Assembly: GCA_027325115.1 (NCBI GenBank)
Contig: DAHWFG010000170.1
Location: 1 to 14,992, forward strand
Direction: 5' to 3'
DNA: 14,992 bases
Origin: JAKBCQ01 sp021807585
Lineage (GTDB): Bacteria; Planctomycetota; Planctomycetia; Isosphaerales; Isosphaeraceae
Of the stretch, positions 7,557-14,992 are shown piece after piece. The position numbers and the translations under genes are program-made. The notes beneath the pieces are model-generated. The model ran no database searches. It was not told the DNA's origin and was given only the letters and a program-made list of their open reading frames with translations. The first letter of the stretch is position 1, and each line of letters begins with the position of its first letter.

Positions 7557-7570
7557 GTCCCTTCAAGTTA

Positions 7571-7591
7571 GCCTGCGCGGCCCGCGCGGGC
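7571..7591. repeat. GC-rich hairpin between the exported-protein gene and miaB
   Basis: GCCTGCGCG pairs with CGCGCGGGC around GCC, nine pairs including one G-T. The core CCCGCGCGGG at 7581-7590 is itself a perfect palindrome. On the minus strand it lies within the leader, just ahead of the AAGGG of the exported-protein gene, where it could limit ribosome access or mark a protein-binding site. The rest of 7557-7809 shows no clear promoter. Confidence 0.45.
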
Positions 7592-7809
7592 AAGCCGTCC
7601 GCGGATCCGTTCCCAAATCGCCTCGGCCAAGCTAGAATCATCCAATCGTCCCCCGTCGCCCGTCGCCGCGCCGGAGACGCCGTTAACCTCGCGCGCCCGC
7701 GAGACCGAATCATCAAACGCCCGGGAGACAGGTCATCCGACCGCGACTTGCTCCAGAATCGTTCGACACCCGTTTTCGCCGCCTCGTTTTGCTCGAAAGC
7801 CGACCCCAC

Positions 7810-9291
7810 ATGGATCTAAGCCGAATCGATACCGCGACCGTCACCGAGGAGAATTCAAGCGATCGCCCCGCCGATCCGCGCAACCGCAAGCTCTATATCG
7901 AGACCGTCGGCTGCCAGATGAACGTCCTCGATTCCGAACTCGTCGTCGCGCAATTGCGAACCCGAGGTTACGAACTGACCGACCGGATCGATGAGGCCGA
8001 TACGATCCTCTACAACACCTGCTCGGTCCGCCAACACGCCGAAGATAAAATCTACAGCGCGCTCGGCAGGGTCCGCCGCATCAAACAAAATCGTCCCAAT
8101 GTCGCGATCGGCGTCCTGGGATGCATGGCGCAAAAAGATCAAAACATGATTTTAAAACGTGCGCCTCACGTCGACGTCGTCATCGGCCCGGGTCAGCTCG
8201 AACGCGTCGGCGAACTCCTCGAAGAAGCCAAGGCCGACGGCAAACCCAAACTCGAGGTCAGCCTGCCGCGAAACGCCGGCGACAAGGCGCAAATCGTCCA
8301 CAGTTTCGCCGAATACGACCCCCTCCGCGATCCCGAAATGCGACCCACGCCGTTTCAGGCGTTCCTCAGGATCATGATGGGATGTGATAAATTCTGCACG
8401 TATTGCGTCGTCCCCGCGGTGCGAGGCCCCGAACAAAGCCGTCCCCCCGCCGCGATCGTCGCCGAGGCCCGCACGCTCGCCGATCAGGGAGTCGTCGAAA
8501 TCACCCTCCTCGGGCAAACAGTCAACAGCTACAATTATCAAGAGCCCGACGGACGACGCACGAACCTCGCCGACCTGCTCGAAAAACTCAACGATATCAA
8601 CGGACTCTTGCGTATTAAATTCATCACAAACTTCCCCAACGATATGACCGACGACCTGATCGCCGCGGTTCGCGATCTCCCCAAAGTTTCCCGATATCTT
8701 CATGTGCCGGCGCAAAGCGGGTGCGACCATATGCTCAAACGGATGAAGCGCATGTACACCGTCGCTCTTTACGACGACATGCTCGCCCGAATCCGTTCGG
8801 CGGACCCCTCGATCGCGATCTCGAGCGATTTCATCGTCGGCTTTTGCGGCGAAACCGAGGCTTCGTTCCAAAAATCGGTCGACCTCGTCGAACGCGGCAG
8901 GTTTAAAAATAGCTTTATCTTTAAATATAGCACCAGGACGGGTACCAAGGCCGATCTGCTTTATATCGACGACGTTCCCGAGGAGGAAAAGAAGCGGCGA
9001 AACAACGAGCTGCTCGCGATTCAAAACGCGATCGGGTTCGAGCTCAACCGCGAGTTGATCGGTAAGACCGTCGAGGTGCTCGTCGAAGGGGTGAACGATC
9101 GATCGACGGGTGAAACCGCGACGAGCGGGCCCAAATCATTGCGCGGACGCACATGGTGCGATCGGATCGTCATCTTTGAAGGTAATGACCGCTTGATCGG
9201 TCGCCTGGCCGATGTGACGATCGAAGACGCGACGGGGGTCACTTTATTCGGTCAGGCGGCGACGTCCGTGATCGTCCCGGGACGGGTGTGA
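7810..9291 (+). CDS. miaB: tRNA-2-methylthio-N6-dimethylallyladenosine synthase MiaB
   Basis: MiaB is a radical-SAM methylthiotransferase that turns i6A37 of tRNA into ms2i6A37. The 493-residue protein has the N-terminal UPF0004 domain with cluster-binding Cys35 (VGCQMN), Cys71 (TCSVR) and Cys105 (GCMA), the radical-SAM motif CDKFCTYC with Cys192, Cys196 and Cys199, and a C-terminal TRAM domain (about 425-490). The CSVR and GRTWCD segments favour MiaB over the related MtaB and RimO. ATG 7810 is chosen over TTG 7789 because the homologous region starts well after it; a weak GAAAG lies about 11 bases ahead. The N-terminal 25 residues before the conserved LYIETVGC are variable. The following SUKH-like gene overlaps or abuts its stop. 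miaA, needed to make the substrate, is not in this window. Confidence 0.96.
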   Translation: MDLSRIDTATVTEENSSDRPADPRNRKLYIETVGCQMNVLDSELVVAQLRTRGYELTDRIDEADTILYNTCSVRQHAEDKIYSALGRVRRIKQNRPNVAIGVLGCMAQKDQNMILKRAPHVDVVIGPGQLERVGELLEEAKADGKPKLEVSLPRNAGDKAQIVHSFAEYDPLRDPEMRPTPFQAFLRIMMGCDKFCTYCVVPAVRGPEQSRPPAAIVAEARTLADQGVVEITLLGQTVNSYNYQEPDGRRTNLADLLEKLNDINGLLRIKFITNFPNDMTDDLIAAVRDLPKVSRYLHVPAQSGCDHMLKRMKRMYTVALYDDMLARIRSADPSIAISSDFIVGFCGETEASFQKSVDLVERGRFKNSFIFKYSTRTGTKADLLYIDDVPEEEKKRRNNELLAIQNAIGFELNRELIGKTVEVLVEGVNDRSTGETATSGPKSLRGRTWCDRIVIFEGNDRLIGRLADVTIEDATGVTLFGQAATSVIVPGRV

Positions 9292-10022
9292 CGATGGATT
9301 TGAGCGTCGATTGCGCGATCCGCCGCTGGATCGAAATCCGAGCGTCCCGACTCGATCGGCGAGCCCTCGAGATCGCCTCGTCGGTCTCGGTTTCGAGCCG
9401 GCTCGAGGCCAGATCTCCCGCCGATCCCCACGCCGTCGCCGAATGGGAGCGCAGGCACGGCTTCGAACTCCCCGAAGGTCTCAAAGCCTGGCTCATGCTC
9501 TCCGACGGCCTGTACGCCGAATGCCCGCTGATTCACCCCTTGTCGGCGATCGGCCCGATGATCGCGTTCGCCAAAGTTCCAGGTCTGTTCATCCAGCCCG
9601 AAAGCTGGTTCGAGCTCGGCAATCCCCCCACCGAACCGATCTGCGTCGATCTCGCCTACCGCGGACCCGACGGCGATTGTCCGATCTTCACCTCGGGAGA
9701 CGATCAACGCGCCAGCACCCCACGATTGATCGCGGCGGGCTTCGACGCCTGGTTTCTCGGCGTTTTAATCGAACAAGGGCGCGAATACTGGTGCGACGCC
9801 GACTTCGCCTCGCTCGGCGACCCTTGGCTCGAACACCGCAAACAAGCCCCCGTTCCCCACCTTCCCGAACGTCTCGCGTTATATATGAATCGCGTATGGA
9901 TTCTGATTCAACAAGGCTTTGACGAACGGACGGTCGCGGATCGCCTCGGCCTTTCGCGCGGCGACGTCGAGTCGATCGTCAGACGCATCCAACACGCCGA
10001 ACCTGATCCGCTACATGATTGA
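9288..10022 (+). CDS. SMI1/KNR4 (SUKH)-like protein with HTH-like C-terminus
   Basis: A 244-residue cytoplasmic protein. Residues about 48-90 (AEWERRHGFELPEGLKAWLM, then SDGLY) match the start of the SUKH/SMI1 fold, which continues to about 180 with the typical ICVDLAY, DGDCPIF and FDAWFLGVL strands. The last 40 residues contain FDERTVADRLGLSRGDVESIV, which reads as a helix-turn-helix of sigma-factor region-4 type. SUKH proteins are often immunity proteins of polymorphic toxins, but many are house-keeping or regulatory, and no toxin gene is near. GTG 9288 overlaps the miaB stop (GTGTGA), the usual sign of translational coupling; ATG 9294 is the alternative start. Its role beside miaB is unknown. 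SUKH assignment is fairly sure, the HTH part less so. Confidence 0.72.
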   Translation: MTMDLSVDCAIRRWIEIRASRLDRRALEIASSVSVSSRLEARSPADPHAVAEWERRHGFELPEGLKAWLMLSDGLYAECPLIHPLSAIGPMIAFAKVPGLFIQPESWFELGNPPTEPICVDLAYRGPDGDCPIFTSGDDQRASTPRLIAAGFDAWFLGVLIEQGREYWCDADFASLGDPWLEHRKQAPVPHLPERLALYMNRVWILIQQGFDERTVADRLGLSRGDVESIVRRIQHAEPDPLHD

Positions 10023-10105
10023 TTAATTATAAATATTGCGTGTTCAATATGTATTTCTGTATTCATGCCGGCGTAACATTGATCGCATTATTTTATTTGC
10101 GTTTT
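10023..10105. other. AT-rich convergent gap
   Basis: Between the SUKH-like gene and the last gene of the minus-strand cassette. ATATTG (10033-10038) and CAATAT (10045-10050) form a weak 6-bp inverted repeat. This gap also marks the border where GC content falls. Confidence 0.35.
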
Positions 10106-11434
10106 TCATAGAACAAGATGAACAACCTCGGAGACGAAGTAAACGATGAAGAGAATCGTGATCATCGACAGGATAAGGTCTACGCATCGGATCAATCTTG
10201 TATGTGATTCAATCTTTTGATATGTCGTGCGAAAGAGCCATACGGCTCCAAAAATCGACGGGAAAAGCAGCCTTGCCTGCATGATGCTCCAGACGTCGTA
10301 GCGGAGAAAGGCCGCGGCGATCAAAAACACGTCGCCCAGAAAAGCGGCGATCAAGAACGAGATCGAAGAGCTCCCGGTTGAACGGTATCGATATCGGCCG
10401 ATATCGCGAAAGAATACAATGACGCCCGCTGAAATCATCAGAACAGGGACGAGCCCTAATAAATAGATCGCCGATCCAATCCATTTTAGATCCGACCGAT
10501 CACTTCCCCTAAAATTCGACTCGCCGATATGTTGATACCATAGCGTTCCGTAAAGCATCAGCGGAAGGGATCGCTTCGTATCATCCGAGAATCTCGGATT
10601 TATAATCAGCTTATGAATCGAACAGTCCAAGAAAGAATCGATTCCGCGATACGTCCCCTTTTGATTCTCGGCCCAATCAGGATGAAAGTCCAGATTACAT
10701 AATATTATGTTTTTATAATTCATGTAGTTTTCATAGAATTTATAATTGCCGAAGAGGGAGATGATCGCCGCGGTCGAGACGATCGAAACGACGCCTCGGA
10801 TCCCGAAGGCGCGCTTCGATATCATCTCGATCACGCCATATATAACAAGCAGTACTGCATGTATGATAAACGTGTATTTCACCAGCAGCCCCAGGCCGAT
10901 CAAACCCGCGAGAGCGAGACGCTTCTCGTCGAAAGCTTCTAAAGACGCTCGGGAAACCATCAGAGCGATCATCGAGCCCAATAAAATCGCCAAGGAGTCG
11001 TTGGATACGTACAAACCGAACATCACAAATTGAGGACAAAACGAGAGGAACACCGCGCACCAGACGCGAGCGCGATGTGAATGAATCGATCGCGCTCCCC
11101 TCAGAGCCGACCCATAGACGACGATCGTCGCAATTGAACAAAATAATGATAATACCTGAACGCTTTTCGCGTCTTTCATCGACGTATAAAACGCCGATGC
11201 AATCCAATAATAAAGAGGAGGCTGATACGCCTGATTATTCCATCCCGAAGGCGGAAACGATCGTGTCTCCGAAACATAACGAACGTACTCGAGATGATCG
11301 GGTCCGTCGTTATTGAACGGATCCAAGAAGAAAAAAACGACGATCCGAAGCGCGACGCCGCAAAGAACCACCACCGCGATCGGATCGCCGAGAATCCTCT
11401 CGATAATCAACCTCGGCGCTCGCATTCGACTCAT
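10106..11434 (-). CDS. polytopic membrane glycosyltransferase, GT-C fold (GT39/DUF2142-like)
   Basis: A 442-residue protein with about 9-11 hydrophobic helices, beginning with one at residues 18-37. The first outer loop contains NNDGPDHLEYVRYV with Asp43 and Asp46, followed by YQPPLYYW at 70-77; this acidic loop plus PPLYY is the hallmark of GT39/PMT-like and DUF2142 proteins that use polyprenyl-phosphate sugars on the outer membrane face. A large loop at about 225-300 (NLDFHPDW region) faces outside by this model. The C-terminal part carries MQARLLFPSI, a common feature of the family. It is the last of four minus-strand genes, 39 bases after the DUF1559 gene. The donor and acceptor are unknown; the GT2 enzyme two genes upstream could supply the donor. 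ATG at 11434 is used; ATG at 11425 is possible. No strong ribosome binding site is seen. Confidence 0.8.
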   Translation of the reverse strand: MSRMRAPRLIIERILGDPIAVVVLCGVALRIVVFFFLDPFNNDGPDHLEYVRYVSETRSFPPSGWNNQAYQPPLYYWIASAFYTSMKDAKSVQVLSLFCSIATIVVYGSALRGARSIHSHRARVWCAVFLSFCPQFVMFGLYVSNDSLAILLGSMIALMVSRASLEAFDEKRLALAGLIGLGLLVKYTFIIHAVLLVIYGVIEMISKRAFGIRGVVSIVSTAAIISLFGNYKFYENYMNYKNIILCNLDFHPDWAENQKGTYRGIDSFLDCSIHKLIINPRFSDDTKRSLPLMLYGTLWYQHIGESNFRGSDRSDLKWIGSAIYLLGLVPVLMISAGVIVFFRDIGRYRYRSTGSSSISFLIAAFLGDVFLIAAAFLRYDVWSIMQARLLFPSIFGAVWLFRTTYQKIESHTRLIRCVDLILSMITILFIVYFVSEVVHLVL

Positions 11435-11473
11435 GATATTCGCACCACGATGATTGTGCCGGATGGATGTCGC

Positions 11474-12538
11474 TCAAAACCCGGTCGAATCGATCACCTC
11501 TCTCCCGTGGATCGTCCCCAACGCGGTCCAAATCACGACGCTCACCGATCGATTCACAAATCGAACCGAACCGTCGCCGAGCAAAAGATTCACCCCCGAT
11601 GGATGTCGGCTCGTCGCCGTGATCACATTGGGACATCCATAATCCTGCGCGCATCCCAGAAGACAACTGTTCGATTGCGGAGGAAGAATATGATGGTATC
11701 TTGTATAAAAATCGTCGCCGTCACCCCACCGCTCGCCCGAAAGCTCGAACTCATCCTGAAAAAAACGGACTCCCGGCAAGCTCGCGGCGATACATGCGTT
11801 GATCGAATTGCGCGCGATATAATAACCCGAGAGAGGATCCGACATCTGATAAGAACCAATGCATCGCTCGCTAAAAAACGCGGTGTTGCTCAATCCGTCG
11901 CGAATCTCGGCCTGACGAACCGCGCTTTGATACCAGAAGACGCCGGTGTTCTTTCCCTTGCGGGTCGGAGTCGTATAATCCTTTTCAAGGTTCATCGGCA
12001 ATGTTCCGGCGCACGCGCGATAGCTGTTCGCAGCCATACCCAACGGATCTCTCGGAAAAGTCGCATCCGACGGACATAAATACGTCGAGATGCCGGTCGT
12101 CAAAGCCGTTCGGTTCATCGGCGAATAGACGGGATCGTGCAGCCACGGAACACCGCTGAAATTGATCGCGTCAAACACCAATCGCTGATCAAGATAAGCC
12201 AAAATCTGCGACTGCGCCGACCACCTCGGCTCTCCTCCAGGAGGTCCTCCACCTCCAACTCCGAAAGGATACGCGTAAAATGTCGTTTCATACTGATTCA
12301 ACGCCAGGCCGATTTGCTTGAGATTGTTCCGGCACTGAATATTGCGCGAAGCCTCGCGCGCTCGTTGCACCGCGGGAAGTAAGAGAGCGACCAAAGTCCC
12401 GATCACAGCGATCACCACCAGAACCTCGATAATCGTAAATCCACACGATCGTAAATAAGAAGCGATATCTCTTGAACCGCCGCCGCGATGATCATGAAAG
12501 TCGTCGTCATAATCATTTGTATTGCATATATACATCAT
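11474..12538 (-). CDS. DUF1559 prepilin-like protein with H-X9-DG motif
   Basis: A 354-residue pseudopilin-like protein of the planctomycete DUF1559 type. It has a prepilin segment with predicted cleavage between Gly33 and Phe34 (CG/FTIIE), Glu at position 5 of the mature form, and a hydrophobic helix at 34-55 ending LLLPAVQ. After REASR comes the conserved NNLKQIGLALNQYE. The C-terminal HPSGVNLLLGDGSVRF holds His312 and Asp322-Gly323, the H-X9-DG motif. By family knowledge it is processed by a PilD-type peptidase and placed in the cell envelope; the biological role of these proteins is largely open. The 33-residue leader is long and acidic (DYDDDFHD) rather than short and basic, with no internal start to shorten it. 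GAGG nine bases ahead supports ATG 12538. It lies inside a glycosyltransferase cassette. Confidence 0.93.
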   Translation of the reverse strand: MMYICNTNDYDDDFHDHRGGGSRDIASYLRSCGFTIIEVLVVIAVIGTLVALLLPAVQRAREASRNIQCRNNLKQIGLALNQYETTFYAYPFGVGGGGPPGGEPRWSAQSQILAYLDQRLVFDAINFSGVPWLHDPVYSPMNRTALTTGISTYLCPSDATFPRDPLGMAANSYRACAGTLPMNLEKDYTTPTRKGKNTGVFWYQSAVRQAEIRDGLSNTAFFSERCIGSYQMSDPLSGYYIARNSINACIAASLPGVRFFQDEFELSGERWGDGDDFYTRYHHILPPQSNSCLLGCAQDYGCPNVITATSRHPSGVNLLLGDGSVRFVNRSVSVVIWTALGTIHGREVIDSTGF

Positions 12539-12586
12539 CTTAATTATCCTCGTTCTTGAGTGCTCAACGCTCGTTTCCCGGCCGAT

Positions 12587-13438
12587 TCATTGCGCCGGAT
12601 CAAGATAATTCGCGGGGATCGATTCGTTTAACATGGGACGACCATCGATCGGATCGAGCGCGCACTCGCAAGAGATCGGGTCGATCTTTTTGAATTCCTT
12701 ATCCTCGACCACGTTTTTGAGCGCCGATCGAATTTTCCGCTCGGCTTGGAGCAGCTCGCTTATCATGATGAACGGATCTTTCCATAACCGAAATTTCGAT
12801 CCCGCGATATCACGGTAACCGACCGAGACCTCCTTGACTCGATATCCAAGCCATTCGGCGATCCGAATCAGATAAGCGTCGAACAGGTATCCATTCGTCT
12901 GACATAACGAGAAAAGCCTTACGCCCGTCTCCCGGCGAAACATCTTGAATCCACATTGCGTATCATGAATATGAACCCGGAGAATAATACGCGTCAGCCT
13001 GGAAAAGAAGCCTCCGCCCCATCGTCGAAGCCGCGATCTGATCATCCTGGTTTCGCCGACAAGCCTCGAACCGACCGCGATATCCGCGCCGCCGGCGATC
13101 GCTTCTCGTAACCTCACCTCATGTTCAATCGGCGTCGCTCCGTCGGCGTCCGTAAAAAGCACCAGATCGCCTCGTGAAGCCAAAACCCCGGTTCGAACCG
13201 CGGCGCCTTTGCCCAGGTTCCGATCGTGACGAATCAATACGATCTCTGGCCGAGATCCCGACATCTTGTTCACTGATTCGGCCGTCGCGTCTCGACTCCC
13301 GTCGTCGACGACGATCACCTCGTATCGTCCTGAAAAATCAACCGAGAGATAATCGCTCACCCGTTCCAAATACGGAGGCAAGCGATCGACCTCGTTATAA
13401 GCGGGAATCACAACCGATAAATATATATCTTGTTCCAT
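12587..13438 (-). CDS. family 2 glycosyltransferase, dolichyl-phosphate glucosyltransferase-like
   Basis: A 283-residue GT-A enzyme that by family transfers a hexose from a nucleotide sugar to polyprenyl phosphate at the inner membrane face. Motifs in order: SVVIPAYNE at 8-16, VVDDGS at 43-48, NLGKGAAVRTG at 74-84, the DAD metal site at 97-99 followed by GATPI, GSRLVGE near 122, QCGFKMFRRE near 162, and a YRDIAGSKFRLWKD segment near 208. This set is that of the ALG5/DPG-synthase group rather than DPM1-like mannosyltransferases, though the sugar is not certain. No C-terminal membrane helices are present; the last 50 residues are divergent. A GGAGG about ten bases ahead supports the ATG at 13438. 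It lies 34 bases after the PIG-V-like gene and 48 before the DUF1559 gene, consistent with feeding lipid-linked sugar to the two GT-C enzymes. Confidence 0.88.
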   Translation of the reverse strand: MEQDIYLSVVIPAYNEVDRLPPYLERVSDYLSVDFSGRYEVIVVDDGSRDATAESVNKMSGSRPEIVLIRHDRNLGKGAAVRTGVLASRGDLVLFTDADGATPIEHEVRLREAIAGGADIAVGSRLVGETRMIRSRLRRWGGGFFSRLTRIILRVHIHDTQCGFKMFRRETGVRLFSLCQTNGYLFDAYLIRIAEWLGYRVKEVSVGYRDIAGSKFRLWKDPFIMISELLQAERKIRSALKNVVEDKEFKKIDPISCECALDPIDGRPMLNESIPANYLDPAQ

Positions 13439-13472
13439 TTGCCAGCCCCCTCCGGTTCGGATCGCGTGGCTC

Positions 13473-14696
13473 TTAGATTATGACATACCACGCGGAGAAT
13501 AGCGCCGCGTAAAGACCCATGAACATTCCGCAAATCCCCGCGATCGCGCCCACGATCGAAGGAGGGATCTTGCAAAAGATGACGCCCATAACGATATAAA
13601 TCGGCGCCGCCGCCGCGGAATAACGCGCCATACTTTGCATGTATTGTTCATAGCCGATCGTCACGTATGGGATCAGCAAGAGAAACGCCGATGTGAGCGT
13701 TTCCACATGAGTCAACCATCGTTTGAAGGCGCCGACGATCGTCAGCGCCGCCGCGATCATGAAATAAACGGGATCCGCCGAACGAATACTGAGAAAAGGA
13801 TTGTCCAGGCCCGAAATCTTACTCCAATGATGTTCACCATTCGCATCATAAAGCGCTCGAATCGGCTCGAACGAGATGAGAGACAAAAATCGATGCAAAA
13901 GTGTGGTTGGAGGACGAATTCGGAAGCTTTCTTGCGCCGCTGCGAACGCGAAGGCGTTATGAAAACGAAATTGAAGATAAGTTAAATAAGCGAACAATCC
14001 CCAGCACGAAAGGGGCAAGAGAATCACCATGAACCGAGCGAACGGAACGGAAGATCGTCGATTTTTGTATGCGACGACGACGAGCGCAGGAATGAGCGCG
14101 ACGCCGAGAGCGCGGGTCGCGGTCGCGAGGCCGATGAGAAACGCGGCGGTAAACAACCGTTTTCCTCGATTCAACAAGTGAAGGACCGCTAAGAGAATCA
14201 GCAAGAAGAGCCCCTCGCTATACGCCATCCGGAAGAAGAATGAGGGGGGAAATAACCCCATCGACATGAGAACGTATCCTGATAGTCGAGGATCGGAATC
14301 GGCGCGGGTGATCGCGAGATAATGAGCCGCGAGAATAAACGACATCGCAAGGGTCAAATTCGCGACGATGAGCATCGCTAAATCGTATTGGATATGGAAC
14401 ATTCGACCGAACGCCGCGCCGATCACGGGATAACCAGGAAAGAACGCGACGCTCGAAACCTTCCCGTCTTCGAATCGATAGCCTTGGGTTGCGATCGATA
14501 CATACCACTGACCATCCCAATTCGCGTAAGCTTCGTTTGTTTGATTGAAGGTGTAACCTCGGGAACCGAAGGGGTTGGATAAACCCGAGCCGACGACAAG
14601 CCCGATCGCGACGATCCCGGTCGTGAGGAAATAATAGATCAGACCCGATCGGATCGATTCAACAATGTCGGGTAATCGGGTCGGTTCGTTTTTCAC
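13473..14696 (-). CDS. PIG-V-like mannosyltransferase (GT-C membrane protein)
   Basis: A 407-residue polytopic membrane protein with about ten hydrophobic helices, the first at 19-39. The first outer loop bears NWDGQWYVSIATQGY (Trp60, Asp61) and VAFFPGYPVIG (83-93), the signature of the PIG-V/GPI-mannosyltransferase-2 family, Asp61 being the likely catalytic-base position by analogy. MAYSEGLFLLILL near 158-170 and ATATRALGVALIP near 190-203 are further family marks. In bacteria such proteins transfer a sugar, often mannose, from a polyprenyl-phosphate donor to glycans or proteins outside the cytoplasm; the acceptor here is unknown. The predicted start is GTG 14696 without a clear ribosome binding site; no in-frame ATG lies near. 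It is the first of the four-gene minus-strand cassette. Confidence 0.85.
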   Translation of the reverse strand: MKNEPTRLPDIVESIRSGLIYYFLTTGIVAIGLVVGSGLSNPFGSRGYTFNQTNEAYANWDGQWYVSIATQGYRFEDGKVSSVAFFPGYPVIGAAFGRMFHIQYDLAMLIVANLTLAMSFILAAHYLAITRADSDPRLSGYVLMSMGLFPPSFFFRMAYSEGLFLLILLAVLHLLNRGKRLFTAAFLIGLATATRALGVALIPALVVVAYKNRRSSVPFARFMVILLPLSCWGLFAYLTYLQFRFHNAFAFAAAQESFRIRPPTTLLHRFLSLISFEPIRALYDANGEHHWSKISGLDNPFLSIRSADPVYFMIAAALTIVGAFKRWLTHVETLTSAFLLLIPYVTIGYEQYMQSMARYSAAAAPIYIVMGVIFCKIPPSIVGAIAGICGMFMGLYAALFSAWYVII

Positions 14697-14992
14697 GGAC
14701 GATATGATTCCGGTAAGTTAATGAAGTATTCGAATCGACGCATAGACGATTCAAGATGGATGACGCGGCCGATGGAAGTAAATCGACGACATTGGCAGCC
14801 TCAATCTCGGATTGATCGGAGGATGATTCAATCGAGACGATCGATTGCGAGGAGGGATACCAAAAGGTCGAATCGTTGCGACATTTTCATCGGCTACGAT
14901 GGAAATTATCATAATATTGACTCAATAACAAAGAACGAAACATCCTTGATCGCTATAAGTGGAAACGTTCCGTTTAAACGGACGGATCATCA
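14697..14992. other. region upstream of the glycosyltransferase cassette
   Basis: About 296 bases to the window end without a gene; only open frames of about 20 codons occur. It should contain the promoter of the minus-strand cassette. The AT-rich stretch 14905-14930 includes GATAAT on the minus strand, a possible -10 box, but no good -35 box stands at normal distance. Two inverted repeats are visible: CAATCGA (14829-14835) with TCGATTG (14841-14847), and the palindrome at 14969-14982. Confidence 0.4.
14969..14982. repeat. 14-bp perfect palindrome TCCGTTTAAACGGA
   Basis: TCCGTTTAAACGGA reads the same on both strands and lies about 275 bases upstream of the cassette's first gene. A loopless palindrome of this length suits a dimeric regulator's operator better than an RNA hairpin. 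No regulator gene is visible, so the link to the cassette is a guess. Confidence 0.4.

Noticed and set aside
8152..9024. 290-codon open frame opposite miaB
   Set aside because: The plus-strand miaB has all its catalytic cysteines in order; the antisense frame is a codon-bias shadow rich in Asp, Val, Gly and Arg.
9288..10022. Toxin-immunity pair involving the SUKH-like protein
   Set aside because: Neighbours are miaB and, in the opposite direction, a glycosyltransferase; no polymorphic toxin or secretion marker is present.

Overview
The window looks like a piece of a planctomycete chromosome. The clearest sign is the gene at 11474-12538 (minus), a DUF1559-type protein with an N-terminal prepilin methylation segment and a C-terminal H-X9-DG motif, a family expanded almost only in Planctomycetes. 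Lipid A genes of the lpxD/lpxI type, a large secreted protein I cannot name, and a dense, fairly GC-rich sequence full of CGATCG agree with that. A genus cannot be read from the sequence; an Isosphaeraceae-like planctomycete is my guess.

Left part (1-5681, all plus strand): the 3' end of tsaD (tRNA t6A37 synthesis); a 430-base gene-free gap; a HAD-family hydrolase of the REG-2-like group; a 283-base leader with two hairpins; lpxD and lpxI, two enzymes of Raetz-pathway lipid A synthesis and a probable operon; another structured gap; and an HSL-type (GDSAG) esterase with its own ribosome binding site and a likely promoter.

Middle part: a 611-residue exported protein of unknown function on the minus strand (5721-7556), converging on the esterase. 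Divergent from it is miaB (tRNA ms2i6A37 methylthiotransferase), whose stop overlaps or abuts a SUKH/SMI1-like protein with an HTH-like C-terminal end. The window thus holds two genes acting on A37 of tRNA, tsaD and miaB, in separate transcription units.

Right part (10106-14696, all minus strand): four closely spaced genes, read right to left: a PIG-V-like GT-C mannosyltransferase, a dolichyl-phosphate-glucosyltransferase-like GT2, the DUF1559 prepilin-like protein, and a second polytopic GT-C-like transferase. The gaps are 34, 48 and 39 bases, so they are probably co-transcribed. The GT2 would charge a polyprenyl phosphate with a sugar inside the cell, and the GT-C enzymes would use it on the outer face of the membrane. 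Finding a pilin-like surface protein inside such a cassette is the most interesting thing here: it may be a self-contained glycosylation module for a pseudopilin-like substrate. This block is visibly lower in GC than the rest, which suggests a different history.

I saw no tRNA or rRNA gene, no CRISPR array, no insertion sequence and no integrase.
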